Assembly (NCBI GenBank): GCA_019649035.1 | Contig: BMAT01011409.1 | Span: forward strand, 118,601-143,957 | DNA length: 25,357 nt | Source: Elysia marginata | Taxonomy: Eukaryota > Mollusca > Gastropoda > Plakobranchidae | Reading direction: 5' to 3' | In this document: piece after piece, positions 11,641 to 20,264 of the stretch | Numbering within the stretch: position 1 is the stretch's first letter | How the letters are laid out: every line of letters starts with the position of its first letter | The notes under the pieces: model-generated | Seen by the model: the letters and a program-made list of their open reading frames with translations, nothing else | Databases searched by the model: none | What the model was told of the DNA's origin: nothing | Translations under genes and position numbers: made by a program

Positions 11641-12842
11641 ATGCATGCAACCCCTATTTAAACGTAAAAGTCGTTGTTTACAGAAATATTAATTAAATCG
11701 AGAATAGCGTGTGAGATAAAGATTTTCTCTCTTGAAAATCATATCTTAGGCCTAAAACAAGTAAAAACCCTGTAACAAGTATACAGGGAGTAGGTACGTG
11801 TTGTATGTAGCCTGTTGCACTCAAAGGGCACACAGAAGATCCCTAACTCGGTACGTGTATTATGTAGCCCGTCCGACTCGAAGGGCACATAGAGAATCCC
11901 TAGCTCGGTACGTGTAGTATGTAGCCCGTCCCACTCAAAGGGCACACAGAGGATTCCTAGCACGGTACGTGTAGTATGTAGTCTGTCCCACTCAAAGGGC
12001 ACACAGAGGATTCCTAGCTCGGTATGTATAGTATGTAGCCTGTCCCTCTCAAAGGGCACATAGAGGATCCCTAGCTCGGTGCGCCTAGCGCGCGCAACCC
12101 GTAGTAAAACGAAAAAGTCAAAATTAACAGGAATAGATTATTTATTCAATCGGCCAAATAGTGTAGAATAGCGCGTGAGATATAGTATTTCTCCATTGTA
12201 TACCATGGCCTAGGCCTAGAACAAGCAAAAAACCGGTAACAAGTATACAGGGAGTAGGTGCGTGTACGCCTGTCCCACTCTAAGGCGCACATAGGATCCT
12301 TGACTTGGTACATGTAGTATATAGCCTGTCCCACTCAAAAGGATACACAGAGAATCCCTAGCTCGGTACGTGTAGTATGTAGCCTGTCCCACTCAAAAGG
12401 GTACACAAAGGATCCCTATCTCGGTACATGTAGTGCACGCAACCCGTAGTTAAACAATAAGTAAAAATTAACAGGATGAAACTTTTCAGTTAATCGACAA
12501 AGGTGTGTAGAATAAGGCGTGAGATAAAGAATTTCTCCATTGAATATCATAGCTTAGGCCTAGAAGAAGGAAAAAAACGGGAACAAGTATACAGGGAGAA
12601 TATACGTGTAGTATGTAGCCTGTCCCACTCGAAGGTCACTCACAAGGTCCCTAGCTCGGTACCTGTAGGCCTAGTGCACGCAACCCGTAGTAAAACGAAA
12701 AAGTCAAAATTACCAGGAATAAGCTATTTATTTAATCGGCCAAAGTGCGTAGAATAGCGCGTGAGATATTGAATTTCGTCATTGTATATCATGGTTTAGG
12801 CTTAGAACAAGCACAAAACCGGTAACAAGTGTAAAGGGAGTA
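11641..12842 (+). repeat. Nested tandem array: ~180-bp spacer alternating with 57-bp units
   Basis: A compound satellite. A 57-bp unit beginning GGTACGTG and ending near CCTAGCTC repeats at 11793, 11850, 11907, 11964 and 12021 (exact 57-bp spacing). A second block has three units at 12257 (50 bp), 12307 (58 bp) and 12365 (58 bp), and a single 58-bp unit lies at 12601. Between and outside these blocks sit four copies of a spacer running from GCACGCAACCC to a conserved end resembling AACAAGTATACAGGGAGTA: about 11641-11792 (short, diverged), 12078-12256, 12423-12600 and 12659-12842. The spacer recurs with AGAATAGCGYGTGAGAT inside. The layout is spacer-(unit)5-spacer-(unit)3-spacer-(unit)1-spacer. 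Unequal exchange or a mobile element with internal tandem repeats could produce it. Confidence 0.92.
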
Positions 12843-13242
12843 CTGATACGCCATAGGACAAAATTTCTAGCTTTTCATTCCGTTACGCACCTCGGAGGGG
12901 TAAGCTGATTGTTTCCATAGGTAATCTACAATAATACCTCATTAAGAAAATCCAATGTTGTCATCACGACTGTTGCACATTTTTATGAAATAAGTCTTGA
13001 AACACTTGCTATAAAATTTTTATATTCTACGATACAGAGTCTCAGTTGCGTGAAAGCGTTGAGCCTATTCACTGATCGATCAAAGAAAATTGTAGTTATC
13101 AAGATGGCGACGCCCATCATTGTTTACAAACAAACTTTGCAGTGAAGAGTTGGGTGAAATTTCCAACTACATTGCGTCTATGGTTTTGTTTAAAAACTGT
13201 AGAAGGTGCTGTAGCCAGAGCGTATTGTAAAAAGCATGTCAA
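12843..13242. other. Gene-free stretch with a YY1-like ATG motif
   Basis: No recognisable gene. At 13101-13112 the plus strand reads AAGATGGCGACG, close to the YY1-type element (AAGATGGCGGC) that in animals often overlaps a start codon in a first exon. The frame from that ATG is only 13 codons (MATPIIVYKQTLQ) and then stops, so any gene would have to splice inside it. Confidence 0.3.
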
Positions 13243-13374
13243 AGATCTGGATCTAGATCTAGATTTAGAGCTTATTCATGAGCTTCTTACTTAAATCTAG
13301 ATCTAAATCTTATGATAGTTCTCATCTCACCACAATCGTCTCCCACAGATAGATCTAGATCTAGAAAATCTAGT
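13243..13374. repeat. AGATCT/CTAGAT repeat cluster with an 18-bp inverted repeat
   Basis: Overlapping AGATCT and CTAGAT words occur at about 13244-13267, 13292-13309 and 13350-13373. The first two form an inverted repeat: arm 13250-13267 pairs with 13292-13309 with one mismatch in 18. The words are self-complementary, so inverted pairing arises easily. Related AGATCT words recur near 14368, 14438 and 14475. It is probably a degenerate TAGATC-type microsatellite. Confidence 0.7.
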
Positions 13375-15012
13375 GTTGCCAAGGAAAAAAGTGCTGAACA
13401 GTTAAGGCAGGGCTTCCACAATATGTTGCATTTTTAATGTTAATTAAAAATTACTCTTCATTACCCTCAATTTTGTCTCAAAAGTTATTCAAAATTTAAA
13501 ATAATGCATCTCATTGCTCAGGACCCTTTATTCCTAAACATCAGATAGAGTTTGTTACTATGAAGTTCATGCTTAGTTAGGGTGGAATCCCAATGTGGAA
13601 ATTCGTCATCGGCCATTTTTAACAGTATCTTCTAGCCAATTTGACATAAGATAGACCAAGCCGTGAGGAATTGGTTGGTAGCGAAAACTCAAACCGCCAA
13701 TTTTGCACATACGCCCTCACGTGATATGGGTGACGAAATCTATGACAGATGTAGACGGAGAGAAGAATGGAAAGATGAAAACGAATTTAATTTAGATAAG
13801 GTCTACCATGTATGCGGATGAACAAAAAGGGCAACTTTTAATACAGTCCAACCTGTTTCCCGACTTGGTCGGGTACACCACACCAAATTTCAAAAGATAC
13901 AGACCGAACGGTTGAGAGCTTGCAATATTTGCATAGCGAAATATCACACATTCATTTGAATGTTTCTTTTTCAAATGCCCGCGATTTCGCGGATTTAAGC
14001 AAAGATAATAGAATTGGTTTAAGTAAAGAATCTAAAAAAAACTAATGGGTAACCTCCAATAAAAAATCCCCTTCTTTTCTTTTTGCTCTCATAGTTTTGT
14101 ATCGTACGTCTGGCTTGTCTTCTTCTAATCGCAAGCTTACCTTCTGCACGTCTAATATTCTGACTTTGAGTTCCCTCTCAATGTCTTCTCTTTATTTTCT
14201 ATCACCCTAGAACCATTTATACTACTCTCTTAACACTCTTTCTTTCTTGCTCTATCTTTATATCTCTGTAGCCTGCCTACATGTCTGTCTGTCTCTTCCT
14301 TTCTCACCTTTTCTTTTGCCCCTAAACTATGAGTTCCTACTGCAAGATTGATCTTGATAACATACATCTAGATCTATATTCAATAGCAGGATTTTAGTTT
14401 ATACCTGTGTGTGGATTTAAGACAGCCGATTATAGATTAGATCTCTACTGCAGTATAGGGCAGCGTTAAGTAGATAGATCTACTTGGCTCGCGGCTGAAT
14501 GCGACATCACGTCAGTTCTCTCGGACCTCCGCAAAAATACATCTCCGCAGTGGAGTCTAGGTCAATATTTCAATTATCGTATTTAGCAAAAGAGTCGATG
14601 ATTTTTCCCTCAAAATGACCAGACTTTGATGCATGTTCTTAGAATGATGTATTACTCTACCTCTCGACTCAAAAATAGGGGATTTTAGCCATTTCCGAAT
14701 CCACAGCGGTTCCAACTTAACCATCCTTATCGTTTCCCTCAAGGCTGGGGTAAACAAAGCGTCACAACTCTACTTTCCTCTCTGGCCATATCTGAACTAA
14801 CTTTTTACTTATTCTGATCACACCGACAAACTTCGGGGTTTTCATCAAAGTTTATGCTCAGGACTACCTGTGTTAATTGGCTCTATGTTTTCCTATTAGT
14901 TGTTTTATTGGCCACTTTTCACGATCTCTAGGCCTTCATTTCTATCTTACTGGGCCTGATGCGCGTTCTTATGTCTCTATGCCCTTAAAATTCAAGCTGG
15001 TCCACATCAAGT
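13375..15012. other. Gene-free stretch, pyrimidine-rich in the middle
   Basis: No recognisable gene. About 14060-14330 is pyrimidine-rich on the plus strand (TCTT, CTCT and TGTC words), the opposite skew to the purine-rich blocks near the window start. Minus-strand frames at 13792-13974 and 14557-14757 are short and unrecognised. Confidence 0.5.
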
Positions 15013-15050
15013 CCAGGACAACCAAACAGATCTGTTCTTGGTTGTCTTGG
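15013..15050. repeat. Near-perfect hairpin/cruciform
   Basis: The left arm, CCAGGACAACCAAACAGA, pairs with the right half ending TTGGTTGTCTTGG. The centre, ACAGATCTGT, is itself a perfect 10-bp palindrome. About 18 base pairs form with a 2-base bulge (TC) and one G:T-compatible mismatch, and there is essentially no loop. It could be a cruciform, a transposon end or a transcribed hairpin; the missing loop argues against an ordinary miRNA precursor. Confidence 0.75.
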
Positions 15051-16111
15051 CTGTAGCGTTGCGTCTTTCAGTAGTAACGGACTTCAGAGTTGCCAATAAA
15101 ACACCATAGGACAAACATTTCGATTTCCTATCGTCCTCCGATGTCGAGTTTAAATGACGTCATGGACAGAGGTTTTATGACTTTCATCAACTATATTTCA
15201 ATGGTAATTTGTGTGATTCTTCACAGTTTATTACTTTACAAGGCTACAAAGATATGCAAGCCCTGCACCTCAAACTAGACATCCGAGAAGACAAAACCCC
15301 AACAGTCACCAAACACCTGCAAGTGATCATGTGCATCATCTTCATCTTACCGCAAATACCGTTTTAATATATTTTAATGTTTCCCTCGTAAAACCTAAAT
15401 TTGGTGCCGATACGAAGTAGCCGAGGTTTTTTCACCCTTATAAGCCAAAGAAACCTTTCTGTATCTTATTTGAATGCATTGCTCAAAATTTTCTTGTACT
15501 ACAACTTTAACAACAAGTACAGGAGCACATTCTTGGCAATATTTTTCCTAAATATGCAGCGTGAAGAAAGAAGTTAACTCTTCCCTTCGTCACCCAAAGC
15601 GAAAAAAGTATGCATAATCCATTGTTTTTTTTTCGTAATGCTCAGCCGTTTGTATTGAATTCTGAAAAGAACTATTTGCCTTATACATAGCCAAATAAAT
15701 TTACAAATTTTCATTTAGTTTGTTATGTTTGAAACGAAACATTTTATAAGTTAAGTATCATCTTTTTATTAAAAAAAAATTAAACACCTCAAGTGCATTT
15801 TTGTGGGAATGGGTTGAGGAGGAGTTTTATCTCAGCCGAGTAGTTCTCTTGCAGTATTTTAATTATCACGTGTGCGAGATAATTCTGGACAAGCCATGAG
15901 AAAAGATTTTACAATTTATAAAAGACTTCATTCCTACCTCGACACCAACGCGCGCTAGGTCTTTGGGATTTGTGTTGACAGGAAGCGTGAGATTCTTTAG
16001 ATTGAACTTTGTTTTTACAAGAATGTTATTAAGTTAAATAAAAATACACCTGAATACATTTTTAAATTAGCGACCAGACTCAAAGACTTCCTGGGTGACC
16101 AAGACCGAAAT
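15051..16111. other. Gene-free stretch with a CRE-like palindrome
   Basis: No gene called. The 10-bp palindrome ATGACGTCAT at 15154-15163 contains a full cAMP-response element (TGACGTCA). A 62-codon plus-strand frame at 15090-15278 has one hydrophobic run (about residues 31-49) but no family I recognise, and I do not call it. Confidence 0.45.
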
Positions 16112-16330
16112 TTAGGTAGAGCCATGTCTTTCCACATTACCTTCAATTTCAATGTAAACCCCATTTCCTAAACTAATAAGATTAAAAAAAATATTTTGTG
16201 TCAATTTAGTGGGATTGTTTTTACGCGCATAATAGCTGTTATCTAGATCAGAGGAGATGTCGGAAGTACGAACGCAGAAGCGCATAACGCTCTGTAATAT
16301 TAAAAAAGGCTGTTTATCGCCGGCAGCCAT
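16112..16330 (-). CDS. Unrecognised 72-codon ORF; candidate first exon(s)
   Basis: The frame starts at a true ATG in a strong Kozak context (AACATGG) and begins MAAGDKQPFLILQ, a composition typical of real N-termini. The first 45 residues or so look protein-like (RFCVRTSDISSDLDNSYYAR), but I do not recognise a family. On the minus strand there is a good acceptor-like string (TTTTTTAATATTACAG) just before 16291, and a GTAAAA donor-like site after 16225. A 67-bp internal exon at 16225-16291 is therefore an alternative reading. The C-terminal part after the possible donor is AT-rich and looks intronic. No continuation exon is visible. A small or partial gene is possible, and so is chance. Confidence 0.22.
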   Translation of the reverse strand: MAAGDKQPFLILQSVMRFCVRTSDISSDLDNSYYARKNNPTKLTQNIFFNLISLGNGVYIEIEGNVERHGST

Positions 16331-16812
16331 GTTGACAGCTCCTCCCCCTTCTAAGAAAAGGCCATGTTTCTGATCTCTGTTGAAAAGACCTGCCCTCCCT
16401 GAAACGACTTAAAATGTCCTGCAATTAGTGCTAATCAGTTGGCAGTCGGAATTTTGAAATTGCGAAAATTACTTTTAAAATCAGTTGTGTTACTCTTTAA
16501 TCTCTAAAATTAAATCAAAAGAAGTTTGTAATGCTTGAAAATTTAGAAAGGTGTGTAATTTAAAACACCAACGCCTTGCTGTGTGGCGTTTACGACATCA
16601 AACCCATTTGCACTGGTTGCGAGACAAATATGTTTTCCCGTGAAAGGTTATTCACAGGCCGTTCATTATATTTCCAGTTCCGTTTAAAAAATAGATTGTA
16701 TTAACGAAGAAATCCCTTCTCCCCCTTTGATAACAATAAAATTTTATTCACTTATAGATCTGACTAAATTAAATTAGACCAAAGTATTTAGAGACCTGGC
16801 TCAGGAAGATGC
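16331..16812. other. Gene-free AT-rich stretch
   Basis: I see nothing beyond AT-rich sequence between the candidate ORF and the poly-A assembly gap. Confidence 0.5.
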
Positions 16813-16842
16813 AAAAANNNAAAAAAAAAAAAAAAAAAAAAA
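16813..16842 (+). other. Assembly gap inside a poly-A run
   Basis: Five A, three N (16818-16820), then 22 A. The assembler or polisher could not fix the length of this homopolymer, so local coordinates are approximate. A run this long can be a retroelement tail, but no upstream element is recognisable. Confidence 0.9.
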
Positions 16843-17148
16843 GAATTCGTTTACTGCCGCATCAACAAAATGTACCAATGACAAAACATTAGTTCTTCAC
16901 TTACATTATTGAGATTACCCAAGTTTACTCTATGCTGTGTCGGCCAAGAATATACATAATTGTTTTTCTGGTGCCCTTTAAATTATTTTTTTTTTGCGTT
17001 TACTGACGGTCGATGAACATATATTAATGTCCTTGTTCTCTAATAACTCTTCCTGTATTGCGATTTAGCTGTCCAAACTTGGCCACGTCAAAATCTTTTC
17101 TATGGTGAAAATTACGGCAACATATAATTTTTTAGATTCTGTGCATTT
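16843..17148. other. Gene-free AT-rich stretch
   Basis: No feature seen between the poly-A gap and the left arm of the inverted repeat. Confidence 0.5.
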
Positions 17149-17190
17149 GTCTTTAAGAGTCGACTTTTATTTGGCCGCCAGTGCAACGCC
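17149..17190 (+). repeat. Left arm of a 42-bp inverted repeat
   Basis: The arm starts GTCTTTAAGAGT and ends GTGCAACGCC. It is the reverse complement of 19443-19484 at 40 of 42 positions. The 77-codon plus-strand frame running through it (17102-17335) is not recognisable as a protein. It could be one terminal inverted repeat of a DNA transposon. I do not see a matching target-site duplication (flank GTGCATTT on the left, AATATACT on the right). Confidence 0.9.
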
Positions 17191-18084
17191 TAGCTGCATT
17201 GTTTCGCATGTAGCGAGTTTATTGCTGACGGCAACTCTAAAATACAACTTACCAAACCATCTGCCGATCTTCATGATGATGATGCTACCAGAAATTTTAA
17301 AATTTTCTTTTTGGCAACGAAACCTGCAGTTGTAATGCAGTAGTGTGTCGTTACATTGGTGTCTCAGAACACCCGTGAATTAGTCAAGACATCTCGTTAG
17401 TTGTCAGGGGTGGCAAAGGATGAGATTGATTCCCAATCTAGGCAAAATTGTATTGCCTTCTTAAGCATAAAATGGGCTATCTCTATGAATTTAGATAAAA
17501 CCATATTTTTGCCATTGGCTTTTTGTCAATGTCATGGTGCACATAAGAACAAATAAACTTTGATTCTGTAACCGAATCCACATTACATGACCAAACGTTA
17601 TCATCAGAAAACCCCTCAAACAAAGAGATGCAAGATAGCCTTTTGAAACACATCATAAGATTCCTTAGTTTTATTTGTTGATGAGATAAAACTTTACCAC
17701 CATCTATCTTCCTGCAGAGTTTGATTAAAGCTTTATGAGTATATAATATTTCACCACTCTATGGGTTTAATTTTTTAAAGAAAAGGGGCTCATCATTATC
17801 ATACGCTTCAAATGGCACCATTTTTCAGCTTTCAATAAAAGGTGCTCCAAGGTGCGAGGTCACTACTCTATTGCTAGATCAAGCCAACTCACATCGCCAC
17901 CAAGCAGTGCTCACCTAAGTCTGGTAAACAAAATAAGCCGTGACCGCACATTATTGTAATTTTGCAATAATTTAGAAATTATTGTGATTTACAACGTGAC
18001 TACAGTGTTACTGGGGCATTTGCTTTAGGTTCTATGAGTAATGTAAGAGCTTAACGTATCTAACTGAGAGCAATAATTATATAA
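17191..18084. other. No recognisable coding sequence inside the arm-bounded interval
   Basis: AT-rich sequence with no transposase-like frame. A palindrome with 9-bp arms (CAATAATTT/AAATTATTG) and a 2-base loop lies at 17965-17984. Confidence 0.5.
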
Positions 18085-18207
18085 TATTTTTACTATCCAG
18101 CATCGCTTCTTGGGACAACAGCTTCCTTCACTGCCGCCTTCACCACAATTTCCCAGTCCACTTTTCATTCGGTAGAAGCGAAGATTTGTGTGCTGTTTTG
18201 CATCGTC
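18085..18207 (-). pseudogene. Degenerate THAP-domain-like fragment
   Basis: The minus-strand frame reads QHTNLRFYR, then ...S...N.GE...E......KKR.W.VKI. In invertebrate THAP proteins the first half of the domain typically reads C-x-N...(L/I)xFYRIP S.(I)..NQGE.....L...KRR..WL..I. The FYR, S, N, GE, E, KR, W and KI positions line up in order with similar spacing. The invariant zinc-binding Cys pair upstream is absent: Ala sits where the second Cys would be, and a TAA stop lies 5' of the frame. The Pro after FYR(I) is replaced by Lys. After WIVKI the match is lost at a GTAAAA site, which could be a decayed splice junction. I infer a decayed THAP domain from a transposase or host gene, from pattern matching by eye only. 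Confidence 0.35.
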
Positions 18208-19442
18208 CAATTAAAATAGGATGTCCTTGATCGGCCACTTTTCAGAAGCAGTATACCATATAAAGAATGAAAATTCATTATAAACTACATTTGACATGTA
18301 CTGTTAGCTTTTTATAACTGACCAGTCTACTTTTCTCCAACCCAAATTTGTCATAATCCCAGTTATCTTTTCTAAAGAGGTACCTCGAATATAGGCCTGC
18401 CTCAAAATCTTAACAAAATTTGAGTTGTTAAAAACGGCCTCTAAATCTATACTATTTTAATTAGTTCAGAAGCTGCCTGTTCTCTTCTATTGATGTCTCA
18501 CAGCACTTTTACACTTATATAGTACGCACCCGTGGATCCAATGTAAACATGTAAAACTAGTTATTGACTAGAATGATTCTCTAAAAAATTATCAACCAAC
18601 AACCTCGTATCGGTGCTGAATGATATCTGTAAAAAGAACGAAATTGAAGATTCTCCAATTTACATCACAAAATAAAAGAAAATAAAGGTAAATCGTAGTG
18701 CAGAGGAAGGTGCATAAAATTTCCACCCAAGCTTTATCTGCCATAGTGTTGTCAGTCTATTTCCACTTAGTTCTATGACAGGTCAGAAGACGGTAAAACA
18801 ACACTTTGTGTAGGGTGACGACTACGTAGGCTGTCACTAAATTTTACGATATCTTGCTATCAATAGTGTAGACTTAATACTGGTTAGAATTTATGACCAT
18901 TGTTTTCGTGTTTTTCGTGTTAACGCCTTCCTCCGCAAAACAAGAAAAATGTTTGCTGAATCAAACTTAAAGGCCTCATCTCGGCTTATAATAATGAAAC
19001 CGCATTCCATAACTATACGTTTTATGCGCTAACCAGCGAAAAAAGGCGAAATAGAAATTTATGAGATTATAAATGACCAGGAAAAACTTGAATGCACGCC
19101 GTAGAATACAGATTATTAAGCCTTTTTGATCATATTTATTTCACAATGCTATCTTTTATAAGGCCAATAAAATTGTTTATCATTTCGTGAGCCATCTTTT
19201 TATTCCTCCTTTCTAGTCAATGACGTCTCACTCTTACGGCGTTATGGAGAAGTTCCAAGATTTTCGTCAGACATATAATGTTAAAAGGTGAAAAAAAATT
19301 ATCAATATTTGTTCAAAACCTGACCATTGCTTTAAGCAATTTCGCTGTAAAGTTGAAGACATGTCTATTACTATAATTTCAATCGTCAGGGGTTTCAAAC
19401 AATAAGTAAATACATATACTCAAGCAACATTGAACATTGCTT
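18208..19442. other. No recognisable gene inside the arm-bounded interval
   Basis: AT-rich sequence. The 16-mer ATTGAACATTGCTTGG at 19429-19444 overlaps the right inverted-repeat arm and occurs again at 19646-19661 outside it. Confidence 0.5.
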
Positions 19443-19484
19443 GGCGTTGCATTGGCGGCCAAATAAAAGTCTACTCTTAAAGAC
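19443..19484 (-). repeat. Right arm of a 42-bp inverted repeat
   Basis: This is the reverse complement of 17149-17190, with substitutions at arm positions 10 and 30 only. A small hairpin, CAAGCAA...TTGCTTG (19421-19443), abuts its inner end. Confidence 0.9.
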
Positions 19485-20135
19485 AATATACTTATTTATA
19501 TATATCTACTCAAGTAAATATAGTATGTCTACATATTTTTCTCTTTGAAAATGTCTAGCCTTGGTGGATTTTCTAAGCAAAGAAGATAACCAACAACAGC
19601 TGTAACGAAAACCTTGAAAACGTTTTATGTAATGGTAAAACCTTTATTGAACATTGCTTGGGATTTTTGAGTCAAGGAAATAATATATTTATAGATCATA
19701 TTTTTAAAATTGTATGCACCATTCCAAATCATAACCAAACGCAACTTTCCTATCTATTTCTAAAACATAACTAGAATCATAAAGGGATTTACTTTTGATA
19801 GAAGCTTTTACTGGTGTTAAAATTTTCGTTTGACGCACGCAATGTTATTTTCAAAGATGACTACTGCTTTGTTTATCGCTTTCACTTCTATCGTCACTCC
19901 TGCTGCTGCTACTTCTTCGACTGACTACTACTTATACTATAACTGTTATATAACTATATAGTTTTTGTCAAACTGCTACTTACATTTTAAAAGAAAAAGT
20001 ATTATTCATGCATTATATGTTATACAATTTTACATTGTTAAAAAAAACATTTATCATTCTGAAACATAAGGTTTTTTTTTACATCTTATGTTTTTCATTG
20101 TAAATAAGCCAGAGATCTAAGGTTTGAATTATTGT
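19485..20135. other. Gene-free AT-rich stretch
   Basis: Very AT-rich DNA downstream of the receptor gene (which is on the minus strand). Apart from the second copy of the 16-mer at 19646-19661 I see nothing. Confidence 0.5.
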
Positions 20136-20141
20136 TTTATT
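20136..20141 (-). promoter_or_regulatory. Candidate poly(A) signal AATAAA for the receptor gene
   Basis: The plus strand reads TTTATT, giving AATAAA on the coding (minus) strand about 124 bases past the stop codon. Spacing fits a short 3' UTR. In DNA this AT-rich the hexamer also occurs by chance. Confidence 0.35.
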
Positions 20142-20264
20142 AAATCAAGAAGGTTTCTTACAACTGCTTGACCTGCTGAAAATTTGAACAAGGCCTGAAC
20201 CAAAGAGAGTTCACTTATAGCAAAGACAAAATAATGTTTCTTAATATGGGTGAAAAATTATCGC

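Larger units (their letters stand above)
17149..19484 (-). mobile_element. Candidate decayed DNA transposon (P-element/THAP-like)
   Basis: The interval is 2,336 bp, bounded by 42-bp inverted arms matching at 40/42. Inside, on the minus strand at 18085-18207, is a THAP-like zinc-finger fragment. THAP domains are the DNA-binding domains of P-element family transposases, so fragment and arms together suggest a remnant P-like element. Just inside each arm is a small hairpin: GCTGCAT/ATGTAGC next to the left arm and CAAGCAA/TTGCTTG next to the right. Against this, no other transposase segment is visible, no target-site duplication is found, and the THAP-like piece is much more decayed than the arms. 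The arms could instead be two copies of a short dispersed repeat, and the THAP fragment unrelated. Confidence 0.35.

Noticed and set aside
11739-12059. 106-codon minus-strand ORF with 19-residue repeats
   Set aside because: The repeats follow from the 57-bp unit being a multiple of three, which keeps one frame open. The frame is lost in the neighbouring units of 50 and 58 bp, so a real repeat protein is unlikely.
11793-12658. CRISPR-like array
   Set aside because: The 57-bp units are contiguous tandem copies with no unique spacers between them, and the genome is clearly animal.
12848-15120. Shared CCATAGGACAAA string near 12848-12866 and 15101-15120
   Set aside because: About 18 of 20 bases match but similarity ends at once on both sides, so it is too short to call a repeat family from this window.
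15090-15278. Small membrane protein with one hydrophobic run
   Set aside because: Only one hydrophobic segment, no recognisable motif, and a length common by chance in AT-rich DNA.
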